The notes beneath the pieces were generated by a model that saw nothing but the letters and a program-made list of their open reading frames with translations, did not search any database and was not told the DNA's origin. The position numbers and the translations under genes were made by a program. DNA of 64,000 bases, taken from assembly GCF_029888045.1 (NCBI RefSeq), contig NZ_JARXRN010000025.1, positions 62,001 to 126,000 of the forward strand. Reading direction: 5' to 3'. The stretch's first letter is position 1. Each line of letters starts with the position of its first letter. This stretch comes from Luteimonas rhizosphaericola. GTDB lineage: Bacteria; Pseudomonadota; Gammaproteobacteria; Xanthomonadales; Xanthomonadaceae. Of the stretch, positions 25,175 to 33,579 are shown piece by piece.

Positions 25175-25696
25175 TTACTGGAGGTTGTCGACCATCCAGT
25201 CGACCGTTGCCTGCACCTGCTCGTCGGTCAGCGCGGGGTTGCCGCCCTTGGCCGGCATCACGCCGGCGCTGCCGGTAAAGCCTTCGATCGAGTGCCGGTA
25301 CAGGGTCTCGGTGCCCTGGGCGATGCGCGCGCTCCAGGCCGCGGCGGTCAGCGTCGGCGCGCCGCCGGCGCCGGAGCCGTGGCAGCCCGAGCACAGGTTC
25401 TGGTAGATCACCGAACCGTCCAGGGTGCCGCCGTAGGCGACCTGCGAGGCCGCGGCCGCGGCGGCGGCGGCGGTGGCGGCCGCCTGCGCGGCGGCACCGG
25501 TGCTGCCGGCGTAGACCGAACCGACCGGCGCGATGCGGTTCTCGGTGCGCTTGGCGGCGGACGGATCCACCTCCGGCGGCAGGGTGCGGTGCAGCAGGGC
25601 CGCGCCGACGATCAGGCCCAGGGTCACCAGCACCAGGAAGCCGATCACCAGCGAGAAGCGCTTGAGGAACTCGAGGTCGTAATTGCGCACGAACAC
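25175..25696 (-). CDS. Membrane-anchored cytochrome c5-type protein
   Basis: The 173-residue protein has a cytoplasmic lead (FVRNYDLEFLKRF), one membrane helix (about 15-35), a long Ala-rich flexible linker (residues about 65-85) and a class I cytochrome c domain. The haem motif CSGCH lies in YQNLCSGCHGSGAGG, and the Met ligand is in SAGVMPAKGGNPALTDEQ. It should shuttle electrons in the periplasm. The start is a GTG (25694-25696); a second GTG two codons later, or an RBS-poor start, cannot be excluded. It is divergent from recC (156 bp between starts) and followed by a hairpin terminator. Confidence 0.85.
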   Translation of the reverse strand: MFVRNYDLEFLKRFSLVIGFLVLVTLGLIVGAALLHRTLPPEVDPSAAKRTENRIAPVGSVYAGSTGAAAQAAATAAAAAAAASQVAYGGTLDGSVIYQNLCSGCHGSGAGGAPTLTAAAWSARIAQGTETLYRHSIEGFTGSAGVMPAKGGNPALTDEQVQATVDWMVDNLQ

Positions 25697-25852
25697 ACCC
25701 TTGGCACGCGGCCGACGGAGCCGCAGCTAGCGCGGAAGTATAAACACCAAACTTCGCCGCACCCACCCTGGGGGCGGCCGTGCGGGCCGACCGGCGGGCG
25801 GCGTGGGCGCCGTATCGGGCGCTGCGACCGGTTCCTGCACAATGCCTGCGGC

Positions 25853-28800
25853 ATGCACGCCGACGCCGCGACCGACTTCCGCCTCTACCACTCCAATGCC
25901 CTCGACGTGCTCGCGGCGCTGTTGGCCGACGAGCTGCGCCGGCCGGTGCCGGGGCAGGGGCTGCTGGAGCCGGACGTGGTGCTCATCCCGCAGGTGGCGC
26001 TGCGCCGCTGGCTGCAGGCCACCCTGGCCCAGGCGCATGGCGTGTCGGCCAACCTCGAGTTCCTCACCCCCGGTGAATTCGTGCAGCGCGCGCTGGACGC
26101 CAACGTGCCGGGGAAGGGCGAGGACCTCGACGCCGCCGCGCTGCGCTGGCGCATCCACGCCGCGCTGGCCGACCCGGCGCTGCTGCGCGAGCGCGCGCTG
26201 CAGCCGCTGCGCGCGTATCTCGAAGGCGCGCCGGATCCGCTCAAGGCCTGGACGCTGTCGGGCGAGCTTGCGCAGGCGTTCGAGAAGTACAAGGCCTGGC
26301 GCCGCGAGTGGCTGCTGGCGTGGGAGGCGGGCGAGGCGCCGCGCGACCCGCAGGCCGCGCTGTGGCGGCGCGTGGCCGGCGGCACCCGCCACCGCGCGCG
26401 CCGCATCCAGGACTACCTCGGCGGCTTCGCCGCGCCCGGCGCATCGCTGCCGGCGGGCCTGCCGAAACGCCTGTTCGCGTTCGCCATCCTCAATGTGTCG
26501 CCCGATGTGCTGCGCGTGATCGCCACCCAGTCGCGCGTGGGCACCCTGCACCTGTACGTGCCCTCGCCCAGCCGCGACTACTGGGGCGACCTGCAGGCGC
26601 TGCGGGGCGCCGCGCGAAACCTTCCGCCGTCGTCCCCGCGCAGGCGGGGACCCATGGACGTTGCTTTCGACCCTTCGACTCCCTTGGCCCCCCGCGCTCA
26701 CGGGAACAACGAGTTGGACGCGCTGCAGGTGCCTTCGTCGTCCCCGCAACCGCAACAAGCGCCCCATGGCCGCGCGGAGCATGCGCGATCCATCGACGTC
26801 CAGGCTGCGGAGACAACGTCCATGGACCCCCGCCTTCGCGGGGGCGACGAGCCGGAAGTGGCGTGGGATGACGCGAGCGGCATGTCGCTCGCCGACACCG
26901 ACGACGATCCCGCGCTCGCCGGCGACAACCCCCTGCTGCAGGCCTGGGGCGCCGCCGGGCGCGACTTCATGGCGGTGTTGGGCGGCTACGAGGTGGTGCA
27001 CCCGGACACCGAGATCCGCGGCGACGCCGATCCGGGCGAGGGCGGCGGCGCGCTCGCCGGCAGCCTGCTGCGCCGGCTGCAGTCGGACCTGTTCCACCGC
27101 CGCGCCGCGCCGCCGCCCGAGCCCACGCCGGAGGATCCGCGCACCCGCCTGCCGGCGCTGCGCCTGGACGACCCCAGCCTGCAGGTGCACGCCTGCCACA
27201 CCCGCCTGCGCGAACTGCAGGTGCTGCACGACCAGCTGCGCGCGCTGTTCGAGGATCCGCGCTTCGACCCGCCGCTGCAGCCGCGCGAGGTCGCGGTGCT
27301 GGCGCCGGACATCGATCCCTACCTGCCGTACCTCGACGCCGTGTTCGGCGGCCGCGGCCGCGGCGACGCCATCCCCTATGCCGTGGCCGACGCCAGCCCG
27401 CTCGCCGGCGAGCCGCTGGCCGACGTGTTCCTGCGCCTGCTGGCGCTGCCGGTGGCGCGCTTCGGCCTGGTCGAAACCCTCGACCTGCTCGCCAGCCCGC
27501 CGCTGGCCGAGGCCGCGCAGCTCGACGCCGCCGCCTTCGACCGCCTGCACGCCTGGCTGCACGCCGCCGGCGCGCGCTGGGGCCTCGATGTCGCGCACCG
27601 CGCGCGCCTGGAGGCGCCGGCCGACGACGCCTACACCTGGGCCTTCGCGCTCGACCGCCTGCTGCTGGGCCACGCCACCGGCAGCGATGCGGCCATCGCC
27701 GGCGCCGACGGCCAGACCGTCGCGCCGATGCCCGAGCTCGAAGGCAGCGCGCTCGACGCGCTCGACACCCTGGTGCGGCTGCTGCGCGTGCTCGCGCGCC
27801 ACGCCCGCGCGCTGGACGAGGCGCTCACGCCCGAGGGCTGGCGCGAACGTCTGCTCGGCCTGCTCGAGGCGCTGCTGCCGCGTCCGCCCGCCGCCGCAAA
27901 CACGCGCCGCGCGCTCGACCGCCTGCGCACGCTGATCGACAGCTTCGCCAGCGACGCGAGCCGCGCCGGCGTCGACACCCTGGTGCCGGCCGAGATCGTG
28001 CGCGCGCACTTCGCCGCCGCGCTGGCGGAAGCCGACACCCGCGCGCCGCTGCTCACCGGCGGCGTCAGCGTGGCGCGCATGGTGCCGATGCGGCTGCTGC
28101 CGTTCCGCGCGATCTGCCTGCTGGGCATGGACGACGGCGCGTTCCCGCGGCGCGATCCGGCCGGCGGCATCGACAGGCTGGCGTCCGATGTGGCCAGGGG
28201 CCTGCGCCTGCGCGGCGACCGCTCCACCCGCGACGACGACCGCTTCCTGTTCCTGCAGCTGTTCGCCGCCGCGCAGGACGTGTTCTACGTGAGCTACCAG
28301 GGCGCCGATCCGCGCGACGGCAGCGTGCGCGAACCCTCGGTGCTGGTCGCCGACCTGCTGGCGGCGGCCGACGCGCAGCACGCGCCGGAGGCGAACGCCG
28401 TCGCGGCGCTGGTGGTGCGGCACCCGCTGCAGCCGTTCGCGCCGGCCGCGTTCGGCGACGCGGACGAGCCGCGGCGCTTCTCCTTCGACGCGCAGTGGTG
28501 GCCGGCGGCGGCGCAGCCGTCCACGCGGCGCCGACCGCTGCCGCCGTGGTTCGACGGCGAACCGCTGCCCGCGCCCGATGACCACGAGGGCGCCGGCAGC
28601 GCGCCCGGTGCCGCCGACGCGTTCGCGGCCGCCGCTGCCGGAAGGCAGGGGGCGAGCGCGCCCGCCGGCAACGCGGTGCATCCCGCGACGCTCACGCTCG
28701 ACGAACTGCGCCGCTTCCTGCAGGCGCCGGCGGCCGAGTTCCTGCGCCAGCGCCTCGGCCTGCGGCTGGCCGAGGTCGAGGAGGTGGACGAGGACGTCGA

Positions 28801-29626
28801 GCCGCTGCTCGCGCCCGCCCGCGGCTTCGCCCGGCAGGCGCTGCAGCAGGCGGTGTTCGACGCGGTGCTGCGCGGCGACGACGACGCCACCACGCACACG
28901 CGGCTGCGCGCACGCGGCCTGCTGCCGTCCGGCCCGCTCGGACGGCGCACGCTGGAGCAGGTGCGCGCGCAGGTCGATCCGTACGCGCTCGCGTTCCGCG
29001 ACTGGCGCGGCGCGGCGCAGCCGGCGGCGCCGAGGCTCGAGGTCGCGGTCGATGGCGTGGCCCTGCGCGGCCGCATCGCCGACGCGTATCCGCAGGGCAT
29101 CGCGCGCGTGCGCTTCGACCCGCCGGCCGGCCAGTCCGCGATCCGCAACGGCCTCGACTGGCTGCTTGCGAGCGCGGCCGGGCAGTCGACGCCGCTGGTC
29201 GAGTTCCACGACGGCGGCGAACTCGGCGTCGGTCCGCACGTACGCGCGCCGCTCGATCCTGCGCAGGCGCGGGACGTGCTGCGGCGGTTGATCGGACTGC
29301 GGGCGCAGGGCCTGCGCCGGCCGCTGCCGTTCGCGCCCTACAGCGGCTGGGAACTGTTCCGCGCGCCGACTTTCGAGCGTGGCCTGCAGCTGGCCGCGCA
29401 ACGCTGGCACGGCAGCGAGCGCAGCTGGGGCGAGGGCACGGGCGAGGCACTGCGGCTGGCGCTGCGCGGCCGCGACCCGTTCGGCGACGAGGCGACGCAG
29501 GTCGCGTTCGTCGATCTCGCCATGGGCATCTACTCGGCGGTGGTGTCCGGCGCGGTCTACGCCGGCACCGACCTCGCCGCGCTGCGCGACATCGCGGCCG
29601 CGCTCGACCTGGAGGACGCGGAATGA
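25853..29626 (+). CDS. recC: RecBCD subunit RecC with in-frame repeat insertion
   Basis: The 1257-residue protein is the RecC subunit, which splits DNA strands and reads Chi in the RecBCD helicase-nuclease. Recognised blocks include RLYHSNALDVLAALLADEL at the N-terminus, FAILNVSPDVLRVI, VAVLAPDIDPYLPYLDAVF, and the C-terminal ISPYSG-like APYSGWELF. It is longer than E. coli RecC (1122). Part of the excess is a segment of about 75 residues (about 259-334) that reads as a repeat: SSPRRRGPMDV at one end and SMDPRLRGGDE at the other, encoded by an inverted repeat. The ATG at 25853 is family-consistent. The stop overlaps the recB start (ATGA). An alternative upstream frame has no homology. Confidence 0.93.
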   Translation: MHADAATDFRLYHSNALDVLAALLADELRRPVPGQGLLEPDVVLIPQVALRRWLQATLAQAHGVSANLEFLTPGEFVQRALDANVPGKGEDLDAAALRWRIHAALADPALLRERALQPLRAYLEGAPDPLKAWTLSGELAQAFEKYKAWRREWLLAWEAGEAPRDPQAALWRRVAGGTRHRARRIQDYLGGFAAPGASLPAGLPKRLFAFAILNVSPDVLRVIATQSRVGTLHLYVPSPSRDYWGDLQALRGAARNLPPSSPRRRGPMDVAFDPSTPLAPRAHGNNELDALQVPSSSPQPQQAPHGRAEHARSIDVQAAETTSMDPRLRGGDEPEVAWDDASGMSLADTDDDPALAGDNPLLQAWGAAGRDFMAVLGGYEVVHPDTEIRGDADPGEGGGALAGSLLRRLQSDLFHRRAAPPPEPTPEDPRTRLPALRLDDPSLQVHACHTRLRELQVLHDQLRALFEDPRFDPPLQPREVAVLAPDIDPYLPYLDAVFGGRGRGDAIPYAVADASPLAGEPLADVFLRLLALPVARFGLVETLDLLASPPLAEAAQLDAAAFDRLHAWLHAAGARWGLDVAHRARLEAPADDAYTWAFALDRLLLGHATGSDAAIAGADGQTVAPMPELEGSALDALDTLVRLLRVLARHARALDEALTPEGWRERLLGLLEALLPRPPAAANTRRALDRLRTLIDSFASDASRAGVDTLVPAEIVRAHFAAALAEADTRAPLLTGGVSVARMVPMRLLPFRAICLLGMDDGAFPRRDPAGGIDRLASDVARGLRLRGDRSTRDDDRFLFLQLFAAAQDVFYVSYQGADPRDGSVREPSVLVADLLAAADAQHAPEANAVAALVVRHPLQPFAPAAFGDADEPRRFSFDAQWWPAAAQPSTRRRPLPPWFDGEPLPAPDDHEGAGSAPGAADAFAAAAAGRQGASAPAGNAVHPATLTLDELRRFLQAPAAEFLRQRLGLRLAEVEEVDEDVEPLLAPARGFARQALQQAVFDAVLRGDDDATTHTRLRARGLLPSGPLGRRTLEQVRAQVDPYALAFRDWRGAAQPAAPRLEVAVDGVALRGRIADAYPQGIARVRFDPPAGQSAIRNGLDWLLASAAGQSTPLVEFHDGGELGVGPHVRAPLDPAQARDVLRRLIGLRAQGLRRPLPFAPYSGWELFRAPTFERGLQLAAQRWHGSERSWGEGTGEALRLALRGRDPFGDEATQVAFVDLAMGIYSAVVSGAVYAGTDLAALRDIAAALDLEDAE
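26630..26847. repeat. Palindromic element inserted in frame within recC
   Basis: Inverted repeat of about 34 bases: left arm 26630-26663, right arm 26814-26847, roughly 29 of 34 positions matching. Both arms carry a GTCCATGG core next to a CCCCGC...GCGGGG stem. The 150 bases between the arms include a further copy of the CGTCGTCCCCGC motif. Codons stay open throughout, adding about 75 residues to RecC. This type of element is usually intergenic. Confidence 0.75.
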
Positions 29627-32600
29627 GCGCGACTCCCGGGCCGGGCACGCAACACGCCCGCCACATGGACGGCACATCTCCGCCGCTGCGCGACCCCTAC
29701 CTCGCCCTCGCGCTCGACGGCGTGCATGCGATCGAGGCCTCCGCCGGCACCGGCAAGACCTACACCCTCGCCACGCTCGTCGTGCGCCTGGTGGTCGAGC
29801 GCGGCCTGCGCGTGGGCCAGGTGCTGGCCGTCACCTTCACCGAGGCCGCCACGCAGGAGCTGCGCAGCCGCATCCGCGCGCGCCTGCTGCTGGCCTGCGG
29901 CCTCGTCGGCACCGTGCCCGCCGCCGACGACACGCCCGAGGCCGCGCTCACCCGCGCCGTGCTCGACGCGCACCTGGCGCAGGGCACCGAAACCGCCGAC
30001 GCGCTTCGCCGCCGCCTGCACGCGGCGGCCAACGACATCGACCTCGCCGCCATCTTCACCATCCACGGCTTCTGCGCCCGCGTGCTGCGCGAGCACGCGC
30101 TGGAAGCGGGGCAGGCCTTCGACGCACCGGAGCTGCTGACCAGCGACGTGCAGCTGTACCAGACCCTCGCCGCCGACCTGTGGCGCGCGCACGGCCGCAA
30201 CGCGGACGACGCCGACGACCTGCTCGCGCTGTGGCCGCAGGGCCCGCAGGCGCTGGCGGCCGACCTGCCGCCGCTGGTGCGCGAGCCCGCGCTGCGCCCC
30301 GCGCTGGCCGAACTTCCGGACGATCCCGCGCCGCGCCTGCACGCCAGCGGCGAAGCGCTGGCCGACTCCTTCCGCGCGCACGGCGAGGACTTCCGCGCGG
30401 CGATGGTGTCGGCGGTCGAAGGCAAGGTGCTGCACGGCGGCAGCTACAAGCTCGCGTGGATCGCCGAACTGTTCGACGCCCTCCAGCAGTGGTGCAGCGC
30501 CAGGGAACGCAATACGCCGTTCGAGCACCCCAAGCTGCCCCAGCTCACGCGCGAGACGCTGCAGCTGCGCACCAGCAAGGCCGGCGCCGGGCGCACGCCC
30601 GACTCCCCGATCTGCGACACCATCCCCGCCTACCTCGACGCGCTCGCCGCGATGGCCGAGTGGCAGGACGCGCGCCGGGTCGAGCTGCTGCACCGCCTGC
30701 GCGACGATGCGCGCCAGCGCGTCGCCCGCGCCAAGCGCCAGCAGCGCGTGCAGACCTACGACGACCTGATCGACCGCGTCGCCGACGCCATCGACGGCCC
30801 GCACGCCGCCGACCTCGTCCAGCGCCTGCGCGCCCAGTACGCCGTGGCCCTGGTGGACGAGTTCCAGGACACCGACGCGCGTCAGTGGCGCATCTTCGAC
30901 CACGTGTTCGGCGCCGCCAGCGCCGCACTGCACGGACAGCCGCCGGCGCTGTTCGTGATCGGCGATCCCAAGCAGGCGATCTACGGGTTCCGCGGCGGCG
31001 ACGTCGAGACCTACCTGGCCGCGCGCGGCACCGCGGAAGAGGCGCCGCCGCTGTCGCAGAACTTCCGCTCGCGCCCGTCGGTGCTGCGCGCGGTGTCGGC
31101 GCTGTACGCGCAGGCGCAGATCGCGAGCGATGCCGACGACAAGGTGCCGCCGCCCTTCATCGACAGCCGCATCGAGTTCCACGACGTGCAGCCCGGCGGC
31201 GCGCGCCGCGACGACGACTTCCTCCGCGACGGCGCGCCAGCGCCCGCGCTCACCCTGTGGCGCGCGCCGCTGCCGGACGAGGTCGACAGCAAGGGCAAGC
31301 TGAAACCCTGGAAGGCCAACCGCTCGCGCGAACTCGCCACCCGCGCCTGCGTCGCCGCCATCCACCGCGTGCTGGGCGACGCGCGCGACGGCCACGCGAC
31401 CATCGAGGGCCGCCCGGTGCAGGCCGGCGACATCGCCGTGCTGGTGCGTTCGCATGCCGAGGCCACGCGCATCCGCCACGCGCTGGCGATGGCCGGCATT
31501 CCCGCCGTCGCCGCCGGCCGGCAGAGCCTGTTCGCCACGCCCGAGGCGCGCGACCTGCACGCCCTGCTGCTCGCCCTGCTGCACGGCGCCGACGACGGCC
31601 GCCTGCGCATGGCGCTGTCCACCGTGCTGGTGGGCCTGGACGCCAGCGCCATCGCCGCGCTCGACGACGACGGCGACGCGCTGCGCCACTGGCAGCTAGA
31701 GGCGCTGGCCTGGCGCGAGCGCCTGCAGCGCGGCGGCCCGCTGGCGCTGGTCGCCGCGCTGTGCGCGCAGCATGCCGGCCGCCTGCTCGGCCTGCTCGAC
31801 GGCGAGCGCCGCCTCACCAACTACCTGCAGCTCGCGGAACTGCTGCAGGACGCGCAGGCGCGCGCGCTGGGCCTGCACGGCCTGGTCGACTGGCTGGCCA
31901 ACGCCATCGCCGATGCCAACGCCAACGACGAGAGCCAGCTGCTGCGGCTGGAGTCCGATGCCCGCCGCGTGCAGGTGGTGACCCTGCACAAGAGCAAGGG
32001 CCTGGAATACCCGCTGGTGTTCCTGCCCTTCGCCGCCATCGGCCCGCATGCGCGCAACCCCGGCCAGCGCGCCGTGGTCAATGCCGACGGCCACCGCGTG
32101 CTGCACTGGAAACTGCTGCCGTCCGCCTCCGGCTGGGAGGCGGCGAAGGACGCGTGGACGCTCGCCCAGCGCGCCGAGGACGCGCGCCTGCTCTACGTCG
32201 GCCTCACCCGCGCGCGCCACGCGCTGTGGCTCGCCACGGGACTGTTCTGCAACTTCGACCGCTCGCCGCTGCAGCACATGGTCTCGACCCCGGATGCGCT
32301 GCGGGCCACGCTGGGCGATGCCGTCGCCATCGACGACAGCACGCCGCCGGAGCAGCTGCCATGGCTGCCGCCGGCCAGTACCGACGCCGTGCCGCCCGCG
32401 CGCACCGCGCAGCGCGCGCTGGCCAGCGACTGGTGGGTCTACAGCTTCACCCAGCTCGCCAGCGCGGACGGGCAGGAGGACACCGCGGCCAGCGCCACGC
32501 AGCCGACGGAGGGCGGGCGCGACGAGCCCGCGGGCGACACCGGGATCGGCATGGACGTGGCGCTGCCTGCGTCCGTGGAGGTGGTCGGGCGCGCCGGCGT

Positions 32601-33579
32601 CGAAGTCGATCCGGCCACCGGCGTCGCCCTGGATTCCGCGCCGGGCCCCGGAGCGGGCGAGGGCAGCGGCGTCGACCTGGATGCAGCCGGTGGCGCCGGC
32701 CCACGCGACATCCCGGATCCGGCGCACGCAGCCGCCGCCTTCGACCCCCGCTTCGCCGGCACCCGCTTCGGCGTGGTGCTGCACGACGTGCTGGAACGCA
32801 CCGACTTCGCGCGCTGGGCCCCGTGGACGCCCGGCGCGCCGGCGCCCGGCGACGAGGACGCCGCGCTGATCGCCGAACGCCTGCGCGCCGGCGGCTATGC
32901 GCGCGAGGACATCGACGACGGCATCGCCATGCTCACGCCGCTCATCGGCCACACCCTCACCGTGCGCCTGCCCGAGGGCGTGCGCCTGGCCGACGTGCCC
33001 GCGCACCAGCGCCGTGCCGAGATCGAGTTCCAGTTCGCGCTCGCGCCCACGCGCATCGACGCGTTGCTCGCGCTGCTGCACCGCCACGGCCTGCTCGCCG
33101 CGCGCCAGGGCTTCGGCATGCGCCGCCGCCTGGAAGGCCTGATGACCGGCCTGATCGACCTCACCTACGTGGTGGATGGCCGCTGGTACGTGCTCGACTA
33201 CAAGTCCAACCGCCTGCCCGGCTACGGCCCCGCGCACCTGGCCGAGGCCATGGCCCACAGCGAATACGACCTGCAGGCGCTGCTCTACACCCTGGCCCTG
33301 CACCGCTGGCTGCGCTTCCGCCTCGGCGACGCCTACGACTACGCCCGCGATTTCGGCGGCGCGCGCTACGTGTTCTGCCGCGGCGTCGACGCCGCGCGCG
33401 GCGACGGGCAGGGCGTCCACGCCTGGCGCTTCGCACCCGAGCTGGTGAACGCGCTCGACGCCCTGTTCGCCGGCCAAGCGCCCCAGCCCGGCGGTGCAAC
33501 AGCAGAACCCCTCTCCCATTGGGAGCGGGGCAGGGGTGAGGGTCCGGCGGCGCCGCACCGGCAAAGGTCGCCGACATGA
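29623..33579 (+). CDS. recB: RecBCD subunit RecB (helicase/nuclease)
   Basis: The 1318-residue protein is the RecB subunit: a 3'-5' helicase plus nuclease in double-strand break repair. Walker A is ASAGTGKT at 39-46. Helicase motifs include VTFTEAATQELRSRI, ALVDEFQDTDARQW, KQAIYGFRGGDVETYL and VVTLHKSKGLEYPLVFLP. The C-terminal nuclease domain has GLIDLTYVV and Asp1192-Tyr-Lys1194 in VLDYKSNRLPGYG. It is longer than E. coli RecB (1180); a low-complexity linker lies around 945-1030. The last 26 residues (LSHWERGRGEG...) are encoded by a repeated palindromic element. It starts at the ATGA overlap with recC and ends at an ATGA overlap with recD. Confidence 0.96.
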   Translation: MSATPGPGTQHARHMDGTSPPLRDPYLALALDGVHAIEASAGTGKTYTLATLVVRLVVERGLRVGQVLAVTFTEAATQELRSRIRARLLLACGLVGTVPAADDTPEAALTRAVLDAHLAQGTETADALRRRLHAAANDIDLAAIFTIHGFCARVLREHALEAGQAFDAPELLTSDVQLYQTLAADLWRAHGRNADDADDLLALWPQGPQALAADLPPLVREPALRPALAELPDDPAPRLHASGEALADSFRAHGEDFRAAMVSAVEGKVLHGGSYKLAWIAELFDALQQWCSARERNTPFEHPKLPQLTRETLQLRTSKAGAGRTPDSPICDTIPAYLDALAAMAEWQDARRVELLHRLRDDARQRVARAKRQQRVQTYDDLIDRVADAIDGPHAADLVQRLRAQYAVALVDEFQDTDARQWRIFDHVFGAASAALHGQPPALFVIGDPKQAIYGFRGGDVETYLAARGTAEEAPPLSQNFRSRPSVLRAVSALYAQAQIASDADDKVPPPFIDSRIEFHDVQPGGARRDDDFLRDGAPAPALTLWRAPLPDEVDSKGKLKPWKANRSRELATRACVAAIHRVLGDARDGHATIEGRPVQAGDIAVLVRSHAEATRIRHALAMAGIPAVAAGRQSLFATPEARDLHALLLALLHGADDGRLRMALSTVLVGLDASAIAALDDDGDALRHWQLEALAWRERLQRGGPLALVAALCAQHAGRLLGLLDGERRLTNYLQLAELLQDAQARALGLHGLVDWLANAIADANANDESQLLRLESDARRVQVVTLHKSKGLEYPLVFLPFAAIGPHARNPGQRAVVNADGHRVLHWKLLPSASGWEAAKDAWTLAQRAEDARLLYVGLTRARHALWLATGLFCNFDRSPLQHMVSTPDALRATLGDAVAIDDSTPPEQLPWLPPASTDAVPPARTAQRALASDWWVYSFTQLASADGQEDTAASATQPTEGGRDEPAGDTGIGMDVALPASVEVVGRAGVEVDPATGVALDSAPGPGAGEGSGVDLDAAGGAGPRDIPDPAHAAAAFDPRFAGTRFGVVLHDVLERTDFARWAPWTPGAPAPGDEDAALIAERLRAGGYAREDIDDGIAMLTPLIGHTLTVRLPEGVRLADVPAHQRRAEIEFQFALAPTRIDALLALLHRHGLLAARQGFGMRRRLEGLMTGLIDLTYVVDGRWYVLDYKSNRLPGYGPAHLAEAMAHSEYDLQALLYTLALHRWLRFRLGDAYDYARDFGGARYVFCRGVDAARGDGQGVHAWRFAPELVNALDALFAGQAPQPGGATAEPLSHWERGRGEGPAAPHRQRSPT
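33505..33546 (+). repeat. Palindromic element encoding the RecB C-terminal tail
   Basis: ACCCCTCTCCCATTGGGAGC followed by GGGGCAGGGGTGAGG. The core CTCCCA (33513-33518) and TGGGAG (33520-33525) form a hairpin. The same kind of element is widespread between genes in GC-rich proteobacteria and here contributes the peptide LSHWERGRGEG to RecB. Confidence 0.65.

Noticed and set aside
25727..29677. 1316-residue minus-strand ORF opposite recC
   Set aside because: Antisense shadow of recC, no domain recognised.
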